A stretch of 5,560 nucleotides of DNA, taken from assembly GCA_003488415.1 (NCBI GenBank), contig DNLQ01000035.1:1-5560 (forward strand), given 5' to 3'. Position numbers and translations under genes: made by a program. Position 1 is the stretch's first letter, and each line of letters begins with the position of its first letter. The notes under the pieces were generated by a model. That model was not told the origin of the DNA. It searched no databases and worked only from the letters and a program-made list of their open reading frames with translations. The DNA comes from Ruminococcus sp. (GTDB lineage Bacteria; Bacillota; Clostridia; Oscillospirales; Ruminococcaceae). Below are positions 1 through 5,560 of the stretch, in pieces.

Positions 1-540
1 CATCTGACCGTTGCTTCAATAGGTCTCTTTATCGCAGTCATCACTCTTATCGCCAACGGAAAGCACTCCCTTGAACTGCTGAAGAAGGTGGACTACAAGA
101 CGCTCCTCTTCTTCATCGGACTCTTCATTGTTGTAGGCGGACTGGAGGAAACAGGCATCCTCAAGCTCATAGCTGACTTCATCGGAAAGATAAGCGGCGG
201 AAATGTTTACCTGATGATCGGCATTATCCTCTGGATCTCTGCACTCGCCAGCGCATTCGTTGACAATATCCCCTTTGCAGCTACAATGGTGCCTATCATA
301 CAGAGCCTTTCAGCTACAGCCGGAGTTGATCTCCACACCCTTGCATGGGCGCTGTCCATCGGTACGGACATCGGCGGAAGTGCAACACCTATCGGAGCTT
401 CCGCAAATGTTGTCGGAACATCAGTTGCAGCAAAGAACGGCTATCCTGTAAGCTGGGGACGCTACTGCGCAAAGCTGGCTCCTGCAACAGTGATAGTACT
501 TGCTATCTCAACTGTATACATATTCACACGTTATCTTTAA
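1..540 (+). CDS. ArsB/NhaD/CitM-type (SLC13-like) ion transporter, C-terminal part
   Basis: The reading frame is open from the first base to a TAA at 538-540, giving 179 residues. The start codon and N-terminal half lie left of the window. The fragment is very hydrophobic, with likely membrane segments near residues 2-19, 34-50, 68-86 and 158-178. Two re-entrant or half-helix regions carry the family's conserved signatures: FVDNIPFAATMVPI (about residues 86-99) and GTDIGGSATPIGASAN (about 121-136). DNIP and the Gly/Ser/Ala-rich stretch are typical of the C-terminal repeat of the ion-transporter superfamily that includes ArsB, NhaD, the P protein and citrate transporters. It is an inner-membrane permease for an anion or for Na+/H+. 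The substrate cannot be read from this fragment, and no ars genes are nearby to argue for arsenite. It is followed after 19 nt by the kinase-like gene, so the two are probably co-transcribed. An internal GTG at 88 is in frame but is not the real start. Confidence 0.88.
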   Translation, partial: HLTVASIGLFIAVITLIANGKHSLELLKKVDYKTLLFFIGLFIVVGGLEETGILKLIADFIGKISGGNVYLMIGIILWISALASAFVDNIPFAATMVPIIQSLSATAGVDLHTLAWALSIGTDIGGSATPIGASANVVGTSVAAKNGYPVSWGRYCAKLAPATVIVLAISTVYIFTRYL

Positions 541-559
541 TACCTGAGGAGGTTTTGAT

Positions 560-1165
560 ATGTCACAGCTTATTATTTCAGTAGGACGTGAGTTCGGAAG
601 CGGCGGACGAGTTATCGCCGAGGCTCTTGCAGAGCGTTTCGGGATACCGGTATATGACCGTCATCTCATCACTGACATCGCTGCAAAGACATCGCTTACT
701 CCCGAACAGGTGGAAAAGTACAACGAAGCACCCAAGCACCATATCATTTCACGCCGTGTAAGAGGCTACAGCAACTCCATTGAAGACAACATCGCAGAGA
801 TGCAGTTCAACTTCATCCGTGAGAAGGCTGAGGCTGGAGAGTCATTCGTAGTGGTCGGACGCTGCTCCGAGAGCAAGCTCCGTGATTTCAAGTGCCTTGT
901 TTCACTGTTCATCCTGGGAGATATGGATACCAAGATAAAGCGTGTCATGGAGGTGTACGAGCTTTCCGAATCTGACGCCAAGGACTTCATCGAGAAAAAG
1001 GACAAGAAGAGAAAGCGCTATCACAACTACCACACAAGCCTTCACTGGGGCGATTCCCGGCTCTACGACCTCTGTATCAACAGCAGCCGCCTGGGTATCG
1101 ACGGCACTGTGGATGCACTGGAAAAATACATCAGGGCAAGGATCGCAGCCGCAGAAAAGGAATAA
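560..1165 (+). CDS. Cytidylate-kinase-like family protein
   Basis: This 201-residue soluble protein belongs to the cytidylate-kinase-like P-loop family (Cytidylate_kin2 type). The ATP-binding loop is near the N-terminus as GREFGSGGR (residues 9-17), the family's usual variant in which Arg replaces the Walker A Lys. It is followed by a helix and YDRHLI (32-37). Further family marks are VVVGRCSE (97-104), a basic lid-like segment rich in Lys/Arg/His (147-160), and HWGDSRLYDLCINSS (162-176). The length is normal for the family. The start is fixed by a strong GAGGAGG ribosome binding site at 546-552, 7 nt before ATG. The fold suggests phosphoryl transfer from ATP to a nucleotide-like substrate in the cytoplasm. 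True CMP kinase activity is uncertain, because canonical Cmk carries a GxSGSGK loop and these paralogues are mostly uncharacterised. It lies 19 nt after the transporter gene and ends about 75 nt before a terminator hairpin, so it is probably the last gene of that operon. Confidence 0.87.
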   Translation: MSQLIISVGREFGSGGRVIAEALAERFGIPVYDRHLITDIAAKTSLTPEQVEKYNEAPKHHIISRRVRGYSNSIEDNIAEMQFNFIREKAEAGESFVVVGRCSESKLRDFKCLVSLFILGDMDTKIKRVMEVYELSESDAKDFIEKKDKKRKRYHNYHTSLHWGDSRLYDLCINSSRLGIDGTVDALEKYIRARIAAAEKE

Positions 1166-1238
1166 CAGCGGCAGCTCCGGCAGCTTAACGGAATCATCAT
1201 AATAAGACCGGAACATCTGTCCTGAGACTCACAATGAC

Positions 1239-1282
1239 AAAAAACCTCCTGCGGTATCACGGAAACCGCAGGAGGTTTTGTT
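1239..1282. terminator. Bidirectional rho-independent terminator between convergent genes
   Basis: A perfect 15-bp stem pairs 1241-1255 (AAAACCTCCTGCGGT) with 1265-1279, with a 9-nt loop at 1256-1264. On the plus strand the stem runs into TTTTGTT. On the minus strand it runs into six consecutive T residues (complement of 1239-1244). It lies between the kinase-like gene, ending at 1165, and the minus-strand gene, ending at 1295, and can stop transcription from both sides. The longer U-run is on the minus-strand transcript, which ends its coding region only 15 nt before the stem. Confidence 0.92.
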
Positions 1283-1294
1283 ATGAGAGATTTT

Positions 1295-3514
1295 TTATCT
1301 CCATACCTCAAAGAGCCTTGCAAATGACAGTGTGTATGCCTGCCAGTCGGGAGTAAAGTTGGTTGAAGGAGAAAGGTAGGTGTAGTTCTGTACGAAGTTC
1401 ATTGCAAGAGATACTATGCCTGCACCTATCATCAGTGTATTGAGGTGACGCTGTGTATTCTCCTTGCATCTGCTCCAGAGTGAGAACATTATCACTAAAG
1501 AGCCGAGTATTATCTGCCATGCAAAGTCACAGCAGTAGCGTGCGCCGAAGCCGCTCTCCCATATGGAGAATACGATGATAAGCGGACATATCACACATAC
1601 CGCTGCAAGAAGTACTGAATACAGTCTCTTATTCTTGTTATCGGAAAGGCGGTATGCCCTGCGGCTCTGACAGTAGGCTGTGACAGGCAGCGCTCTCCAT
1701 ATAAGTCCCAGAGCTGCGCCTGTTGCAATGAAGTAGTAACCGTTGGCATTGAATGTCCTTGCACTGCCGGCAATCATAAACGGAAACTTCTCGCTGAATT
1801 CCGGGTAAGCAACGAAGAAGCTGTATATTCCCAGCAGAGCAAAGTGGGTGTGGTACTGGGAATTGATGAAGTCATTGATAGTCAGTGAGTACTGTATGCC
1901 GAAATCAAGAGGATTGCCGAAGCGCACCCAGTTGTACCATACCTGTATCGAGCCGATAAGTACAAAGGGGAGCAGCGCACAGAGGAAGTAGGAAAGATAT
2001 CCCTTCCCGGGAGCCTTTGCATCCTTCTTGTCATCCTTGCCCTTCTTCACGGCTGCTGCCGGAGCTTCCTCCTTCAGCTTCCTGTACCCTGCCCATATGA
2101 ACAGCAGAGCTGCGATACAGTATACCGCAAGGGTAGGACGTGAGAGAACTGCCATGCTCAGGCTGGCTGTGGAAAGTGCAAGACGCACTCTCTTTATTCT
2201 GCCTTCCCCTATGACGTTGGAGCTGACCATGAAGTAAGCTCCTGCAACAGTCCAGAAGAATCCCGAAGCCTGTGCTATCTCGTAGAAGTTGGCGTAATAG
2301 TAGTTGAGGAAAATACCCGTTGACATCTGCATTATGGCAAGTCCCAGCACTACCATTGAAGCGTTTATCTTCCTGAAGAACTTATCCGCAAAGTTCAGGT
2401 ACATCATGGTAAGGAACACTATTCCCGCAACTCCGTAGAACCATACCGCCCAGCATGACGGGAAGTAGTATCCGGTGAGCTTGTGGTAGGGCAGGAAAAG
2501 AGTCAGTACAGGGCCTATGCCGTAGTAGGAGTAGTACTTGCCCTCAAAGAGCAGGTGATCCCAGGGATAGGAACCCACTTCATCTGTACGCTGGCTCCAG
2601 TCGTAGGGGTTGTCCAGCGCCAGCAGCTTCTCGTTCATGGGGATGTCAAGGTCAACACGTCCTGCCTCGAAGGCGTCAACTATCTCCCTGGAGATCTGGT
2701 TGCCGTAGGAGGAGTGGAAATCCTTTTTGAGACTGTGATCGGTGTCGTGTATACGGTTCATCTGTGTGATGAAAAGGGATATTACGATAAGACAGGCTGT
2801 AAGGCTCCACGCAATGACGCTGACCGGCTTCTTGCGGAGTTCATAGCTCCTCCTCAGCAGCTTGTCAGATGAAAGGGCGTAGGCAAAGAAGCTGCCCAGG
2901 AACATCACAAGGAATCGGATGATCGAGAAGTGTACGGGCATGGGATCGTTTATCCCCATTTCGTATATGGTTATCGTCTCGCCTTCCTCAGCAGTAAAGG
3001 AGAGCTTCATGTCGTATACAGTGCCTGAGAAGTTGCAGGGAATGGTCTTGCTCCTTGCATCGTAGCGTATAGCCTCCATTGAAGCCACTCCGCCACGGTA
3101 CGCTCCGGAGTTGGTAGTATCCTTTATGTCGATACTGATGTTCACTGTACTCTTCTTGTCAGACTCAGCGTCTACCGTAAGAGTACCTACAGGCTTGTTC
3201 AGCCCTGTGAACTCTATGGTGCAGTAGCCGCCTGAAATGTTCTTTCCGGATGACGTGTCGATATTGGACACAGATGTCGCCCGGGAAAGCTCCAGCTTCT
3301 CCTTCTGGTACTGTCCTCCCAGCAGGTGCAGGGAATTGAGATTGAATATGCCGAACTCGATAAAAAGACATACCGCAGCAGCCTTCAGTGCAAATGCTAT
3401 ATGCTCGCTGTGAGCACCCGTCTTCTTCCGGAAACTGTCCTTCCCGGTAAAGCGGAACGCCGCCCATATCAGCGCTGCCGTAATTATCAGCAGTATGATG
3501 TACAATACAGCCAT
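1295..3514 (-). CDS. Large polytopic membrane protein, GT-C glycosyltransferase-like (function unproven)
   Basis: This 739-residue membrane protein was not matched to a named family. Helices are likely at about 3-21 and 39-58. A polar, beta-rich segment with many Thr/Ser follows (about 67-190) and probably lies outside the membrane. More helices begin at about 197-215 and 230-250, and many continue to the C-terminus. A loop at about 251-340 contains NPYDWSQR (302-309) and YPWDHLLFEGKYYSYYGIGP (316-335). A late motif ARYCCDFAW sits at 658-666. Acidic and aromatic loops of this kind, and an RYxxDF motif, recall GT-C-fold membrane glycosyltransferases and related uncharacterised proteins that use polyprenyl-phosphate sugars. 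That assignment is an inference from memory of the family. A Lys/Ala-rich hydrophilic loop (about 481-504) is probably cytoplasmic. The start is supported by AAAGGAG (complement of 3524-3530), 9 nt before ATG. The gene is transcribed alone, towards a shared terminator. Its promoter region carries a PHO-box-like repeat array, which suggests induction by phosphate limitation. Confidence 0.85.
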   Translation of the reverse strand: MAVLYIILLIITAALIWAAFRFTGKDSFRKKTGAHSEHIAFALKAAAVCLFIEFGIFNLNSLHLLGGQYQKEKLELSRATSVSNIDTSSGKNISGGYCTIEFTGLNKPVGTLTVDAESDKKSTVNISIDIKDTTNSGAYRGGVASMEAIRYDARSKTIPCNFSGTVYDMKLSFTAEEGETITIYEMGINDPMPVHFSIIRFLVMFLGSFFAYALSSDKLLRRSYELRKKPVSVIAWSLTACLIVISLFITQMNRIHDTDHSLKKDFHSSYGNQISREIVDAFEAGRVDLDIPMNEKLLALDNPYDWSQRTDEVGSYPWDHLLFEGKYYSYYGIGPVLTLFLPYHKLTGYYFPSCWAVWFYGVAGIVFLTMMYLNFADKFFRKINASMVVLGLAIMQMSTGIFLNYYYANFYEIAQASGFFWTVAGAYFMVSSNVIGEGRIKRVRLALSTASLSMAVLSRPTLAVYCIAALLFIWAGYRKLKEEAPAAAVKKGKDDKKDAKAPGKGYLSYFLCALLPFVLIGSIQVWYNWVRFGNPLDFGIQYSLTINDFINSQYHTHFALLGIYSFFVAYPEFSEKFPFMIAGSARTFNANGYYFIATGAALGLIWRALPVTAYCQSRRAYRLSDNKNKRLYSVLLAAVCVICPLIIVFSIWESGFGARYCCDFAWQIILGSLVIMFSLWSRCKENTQRHLNTLMIGAGIVSLAMNFVQNYTYLSPSTNFTPDWQAYTLSFARLFEVWR

Positions 3515-3533
3515 GATGTTATACTCCTTTCGG

Positions 3534-3555
3534 TATCAGGATAAAAATGCTGATA
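3534..3555 (-). other. Small hairpin at the predicted 5' end of the membrane protein mRNA
   Basis: TATCAG at 3534-3539 and CTGATA at 3550-3555 form a 6-bp inverted repeat with a 10-nt loop. If transcription starts near 3557, this stem would sit at the extreme 5' end of the minus-strand mRNA, just before the AAAGGAG ribosome binding site. It could protect the 5' end or may be chance; the stem is short and AU-rich. Confidence 0.35.
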
Positions 3556-3563
3556 TATTGTTG

Positions 3564-3569
3564 ATTCTA
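3564..3569 (-). promoter_or_regulatory. Probable -10 element for the minus-strand membrane protein gene
   Basis: Read on the minus strand this is TAGAAT, one base from TATAAT. The hexamer 17 bp upstream (complement of 3587-3592) is ACCATT, which is a poor -35, so the promoter would need an activator. Transcription would start near 3557, leaving a leader of about 43 nt before the ATG at 3514. No better minus-strand -10 was seen, though the AT-rich stretch at 3553-3559 is a weaker alternative. Confidence 0.55.
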
Positions 3570-3579
3570 CATTAAAACA

Positions 3580-3619
3580 GTGCCGGAATGGTGACAGTAC
3601 GGTGACAGTATTGTGAAAG
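3580..3619 (-). promoter_or_regulatory. PHO-box-like array of four 11-bp-spaced half-sites
   Basis: On the minus strand four 7-bp units occur in the order CTTTCAC (3613-3619), CTGTCAC (3602-3608), CTGTCAC (3591-3597) and CCGGCAC (3580-3586), each separated by 4 bp, so the period is exactly 11 bp. Two units are identical to the CTGTCAC form of the enterobacterial PHO box; the outer two are degenerate. The last unit ends 10 bp before the TAGAAT element, the spacing described for PhoB-activated promoters, where the box replaces the -35. A PhoB/PhoP-type response regulator is therefore the likely binder. The repeat geometry is seen directly; the identity of the regulator is inferred. No pho or pst genes are in the window. 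Confidence 0.68.
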
Positions 3620-3653
3620 CAACAGAATATTCATCCGTACTCACATGGCACCC

Positions 3654-3682
3654 TTTACAACTGGCAAACAGAATGATATAAT
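3654..3682 (+). promoter_or_regulatory. Near-consensus sigma-70/SigA promoter for the fused spermidine-synthase-like gene
   Basis: The -35 is TTTACA (3654-3659), the spacer is 17 bp, and the -10 is a perfect TATAAT (3677-3682) preceded by TG at 3674-3675, giving an extended -10. Transcription should start near 3689-3691, leaving a leader of about 24 nt with the ribosome binding site. Such a strong promoter suggests constitutive expression that needs no activator. Its -35 lies 34 bp from the edge of the PHO-box-like array that serves the opposite strand. Confidence 0.88.
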
Positions 3683-3713
3683 AACAGTATCTGTTCCTAA
3701 GGAGGATTAGTAC

Positions 3714-5339
3714 ATGAAAGATAAGAAAACAAGTCCGGCTGAGGTGAAGGAGCCGTCAGGCATACTGCGCCATAAATGGTATCTGTACCTGACAGAGTTC
3801 TTCTCCGGAGTCTCCGTAATGGCGGTAGAGCTTGGCGCAAGCAGGCTGCTTGCCCCCTATTTCAGTTCCTCACAGATCGTCTGGACTATAATAATAGGTA
3901 CTATAATGATAGCAATGGCGCTGGGAAACATCTACGGCGGAAGAAGTGCCGACAAGAACCCCGATCCCGACAGGCTCTATGCACGCATACTCTTTGCGGC
4001 TGTATGGACGGCTGCCATCCCCTTTGCGGGAAAGTTCGTGATACTCGGCATATCGGCGCTGCTGGTAGTCACCGTAAACACAAACTTCCTTATATGGGCT
4101 GCCTTCATCACCTGTATGGTGGTATTCGTATTCCCGCTGTTCCTGCTCGGCACTGTCACTCCCTCACTGGTGAAGTATACCGTCAGCAGCCTCAACGACA
4201 GCGGAAAGACAGTAGGCACTCTCGGAGCATTCAACACCATAGGCTCTATAATCGGTACATTCGTCCCCACCTTCATTTCAATACCGGCAGTCGGTACAGC
4301 CGCCACCTTCCTTATTTTCTCCGGCATCCTCCTGGTCATAGGCATAATGTACTTTGCCTTCGCAAAACGGGGAGCTGCAAGAGCCGTGACTGCATCGGTA
4401 CTCTTCATAGTTTGCTGCTTTGCGTCCCCTGCACTGGGCTTTGCCTTCTGGGACAAGGAGCTTATCTACGAGGGCGAAAGCGTATACAACTACCTTCAGG
4501 TCAGGGAAAATGACCGCTATACCGCACTTTCCACCAATGTACTCTTCGGAGTACAGTCCATAGCCATGAAATCAGGCGGACTTACCGGAATGTACTACGA
4601 CTATGCAATGGCTGCTCCCCTTATGGCGGAGTGCCCCGGAGACAGCACCGAGATCCTGATACTTGGCATGGGTACCGGTACCTATGCCCGTCAGTGCCTG
4701 GAGTACCTCGAAGGGGACGTGAACGTTGAGGGCGTGGAGATAGACGATAAGATCACCGGTCTCGCACGGGAATACTTCGGACTTCCGGAAAGTGTCAGGG
4801 TGACGACCTACGACGGCAGAGCCTTCCTCAATGTCTCCGACAAGAAGTACGATGTCATAATGGTGGACGCATACCAGGATATAACCATCCCCTTCCAGAT
4901 GTCGTCCAGAGAGTTCTTCACTCTGGTGCGTGAGCATCTGAATGACGGCGGAGTCATGGTGGTTAATATGAATATGCGCTCACAGGATGAGGACGGCATA
5001 AATTCCTGGCTCTCCGATACCATTGCAGAACAGTTCCCCTTTGTCTATACCGTTGACTGCATCAATTCCTCCAACCGTGAGCTTTTCGCCTTTTCCGAAA
5101 GCGATGCCCTTGACAGATTCAGGGAGCGCAGTATCAGTACTGAGGGGGAACTTCACGCAATGATGTCCCGTGTAAATGACGGACTGGTGAAGTATACCCC
5201 GGGAGACAGGATACTCACCGATGACAAAGCTCCCGTTGAGCTGCTGGGTATGGAGGTAATCGACGACCTTATCCAGAACGAACTGGTGTACTACAAGAAG
5301 GTGTTCAAGGAGAAGGGTATCCGGGGACTTCTTGAATGA
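3714..5339 (+). CDS. Fused membrane domain / spermidine-synthase-like protein
   Basis: This 541-residue protein has about eight predicted membrane helices (roughly residues 22-42, 54-75, 89-105, 106-121, 125-147, 167-189, 192-216, 224-243). These are followed by a soluble Rossmann domain from about 247 to the end. The helix region opens with the family signature VELGASRLLAPYFSSS (38-53). The soluble part has the nucleotide-binding loop LGMGTGTYAR (317-326), acidic E342 with D344 and D345 after the second strand, DGR (367-369), YDVIMVDAYQ (379-388) with a candidate catalytic Asp at 385, and LTDDKAPVE (501-509), a closing motif of fused MFS/spermidine-synthase proteins. Classical SpeE has GGGDGG in the first loop, so aminopropyl transfer is not certain; the domain may bind decarboxylated SAM or SAM. 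No speD, speA or speB gene is nearby. The start is set by TAAGGAGG (3698-3705), 8 nt before ATG. The gene has its own strong promoter and a terminator about 67 nt after the stop, so it looks monocistronic. Confidence 0.9.
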   Translation: MKDKKTSPAEVKEPSGILRHKWYLYLTEFFSGVSVMAVELGASRLLAPYFSSSQIVWTIIIGTIMIAMALGNIYGGRSADKNPDPDRLYARILFAAVWTAAIPFAGKFVILGISALLVVTVNTNFLIWAAFITCMVVFVFPLFLLGTVTPSLVKYTVSSLNDSGKTVGTLGAFNTIGSIIGTFVPTFISIPAVGTAATFLIFSGILLVIGIMYFAFAKRGAARAVTASVLFIVCCFASPALGFAFWDKELIYEGESVYNYLQVRENDRYTALSTNVLFGVQSIAMKSGGLTGMYYDYAMAAPLMAECPGDSTEILILGMGTGTYARQCLEYLEGDVNVEGVEIDDKITGLAREYFGLPESVRVTTYDGRAFLNVSDKKYDVIMVDAYQDITIPFQMSSREFFTLVREHLNDGGVMVVNMNMRSQDEDGINSWLSDTIAEQFPFVYTVDCINSSNRELFAFSESDALDRFRERSISTEGELHAMMSRVNDGLVKYTPGDRILTDDKAPVELLGMEVIDDLIQNELVYYKKVFKEKGIRGLLE

Positions 5340-5406
5340 CCGCACCGCATACATCATCCGGATATCTGCAATAAGAAAAGAACTCTCCTGCTCAGAATAC
5401 CATGTA

Positions 5407-5455
5407 CCGGCAGCATTTCCGCTTCTGCGGATGTATTTGCTGCCGGATTTTTATT
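5407..5455 (+). terminator. Rho-independent terminator after the spermidine-synthase-like gene
   Basis: CCGGCAGCA (5407-5415) pairs with TGCTGCCGG (5438-5446), a 9-bp GC-rich outer stem. Inside it a second small stem forms, CCGC (5419-5422) with GCGG (5427-5430) around a TTCT loop, separated by a small bulged region. The U-tract ATTTTTATT follows directly at 5447-5455. It lies 67 nt after the TGA at 5337-5339 in the right orientation to end that transcript. Confidence 0.88.
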
Positions 5456-5470
5456 ATCCGTTTCTGCGGA
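5419..5470. repeat. Two copies of a 13-bp repeat with internal dyad
   Basis: CCGCTTCTGCGGA at 5419-5431 and CCGTTTCTGCGGA at 5458-5470 differ at one base and are 39 bp apart. Each can fold into a tiny hairpin (CCGC/GCGG in the first, TCCG/CGGA at 5457-5470 in the second). The first copy is the inner stem of the terminator. The second lies just after the U-tract. This may be a small local duplication or chance. Confidence 0.45.
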
Positions 5471-5490
5471 ACACTCGTTCAGGAGAATCA

Positions 5491-5543
5491 CGGTGCTGTG
5501 TACGTCATACCCTTATATAAAAGGAGAGCTGCACACAGTGCCG
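5491..5543. repeat. Imperfect palindrome enclosing an RBS-like sequence at the window edge
   Basis: 5491-5501 (CGGTGCTGTGT) can pair with 5533-5543 (ACACAGTGCCG), giving 11 bp with two G-U wobbles when transcribed as RNA. The 31-nt loop holds TATATAAAAGGAG (5514-5526), which looks like a ribosome binding site. A GTG at 5538-5540 follows 11 nt later in the 3' arm. This may be the leader of a gene starting at the right edge, or an operator. Only 20 nt remain after the possible start, so no coding call is made. Confidence 0.4.
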
Positions 5544-5560
5544 CCGGATTATCAACATAT

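Noticed and set aside
88..540. A 150-residue gene starting at the GTG at position 88.
   Set aside because: The same frame is open back to base 1 with hydrophobic transporter-like sequence, no good ribosome binding site precedes 88, and the family is much longer. The start is outside the window.
902..1216. A 104-codon open frame on the minus strand opposite the kinase-like gene.
   Set aside because: It is fully explained as a shadow of the well-supported gene at 560-1165. The protein has no recognisable features.
1239..1282. A stem containing CCTCCT and AGGAGG as a possible regulatory RNA that sequesters ribosome binding sites.
   Set aside because: Its position between two converging stop codons and T-tracts on both strands explain it fully as a bidirectional terminator.
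2483..2872. A 129-codon open frame on the plus strand inside the minus-strand membrane protein gene.
   Set aside because: It has no plausible ribosome binding site and lies opposite conserved-looking coding sequence. It is a chance antisense frame.
3590..3610. A tandem 11-bp repeat as a simple slippage repeat or CRISPR-like unit.
   Set aside because: The period extends to four degenerate units in register with a promoter -10, which fits a regulator array better than slippage. The units are far too short for CRISPR.
3776..4513. A 245-codon open frame in another frame inside the spermidine-synthase-like gene.
   Set aside because: Its composition (rich in Arg, His, Gln and Cys) is typical of an out-of-frame reading, and it starts inside a convincingly coding gene without its own ribosome binding site.
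5332..5520. A 62-codon open frame overlapping the end of the spermidine-synthase-like gene.
   Set aside because: It runs through the terminator hairpin and has no ribosome binding site or recognisable protein features.
5538..5560. A new gene starting with GTG at 5538.
   Set aside because: AAAAGGAG precedes it at 11 nt, slightly long, and only seven codons are visible. This is too little to call a coding region, so it is kept only as a finding.

Overview
The window looks like a chromosomal segment of a Clostridia-class Firmicute, most plausibly a Ruminococcus-like member of the Oscillospiraceae. The evidence is indirect. GC content is moderate, every complete gene has a strong AGGAGG-type ribosome binding site, and terminators are classical stem plus U-run. 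The proteins (a cytidylate-kinase-like P-loop protein, a membrane-fused spermidine-synthase-like protein, and a large polytopic membrane protein with GT-C-like features) are types I associate with gut Clostridia. The genus is an inference. No mobile element, CRISPR array, tRNA or rRNA was seen.

Layout: (1) 1-540, plus strand, is the C-terminal part of an ArsB/NhaD/CitM-type ion transporter whose start lies left of the window. (2) 560-1165, plus strand, is a cytidylate-kinase-like protein 19 nt downstream, very likely in the same transcript. (3) 1241-1279 is a perfect 15-bp hairpin with T-tracts on both strands, serving as a shared terminator for the converging genes. (4) 1295-3514, minus strand, is a 739-residue polytopic membrane protein. 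It resembles GT-C-type glycosyltransferases and has an extracytoplasmic beta-rich insert near its N-terminus. (5) 3515-3713 is a divergent control region. (6) 3714-5339, plus strand, is a 541-residue fusion of about eight membrane helices to a spermidine-synthase/SAM-type Rossmann domain. (7) 5340-5560 is non-coding as far as it can be read. It holds a terminator, a short 13-bp repeat, and an imperfect palindrome around a ribosome-binding-site-like sequence at the edge.

The most notable item is in region 5. Four 7-bp half-sites spaced exactly 11 bp apart (minus strand CTTTCAC, CTGTCAC, CTGTCAC, CCGGCAC) match the known architecture of a PHO box. The last half-site ends exactly 10 bp before a TAGAAT -10 element, and there is no good -35. 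This predicts that the minus-strand membrane protein is switched on by a PhoB/PhoP-type regulator during phosphate starvation. The plus-strand gene instead has its own near-consensus promoter (TTTACA, 17 bp, TGaTATAAT) and is probably expressed constitutively.

The genes do not form one obvious pathway. The left pair is a transporter and kinase unit, and the central divergent pair consists of two membrane proteins with separate promoters.
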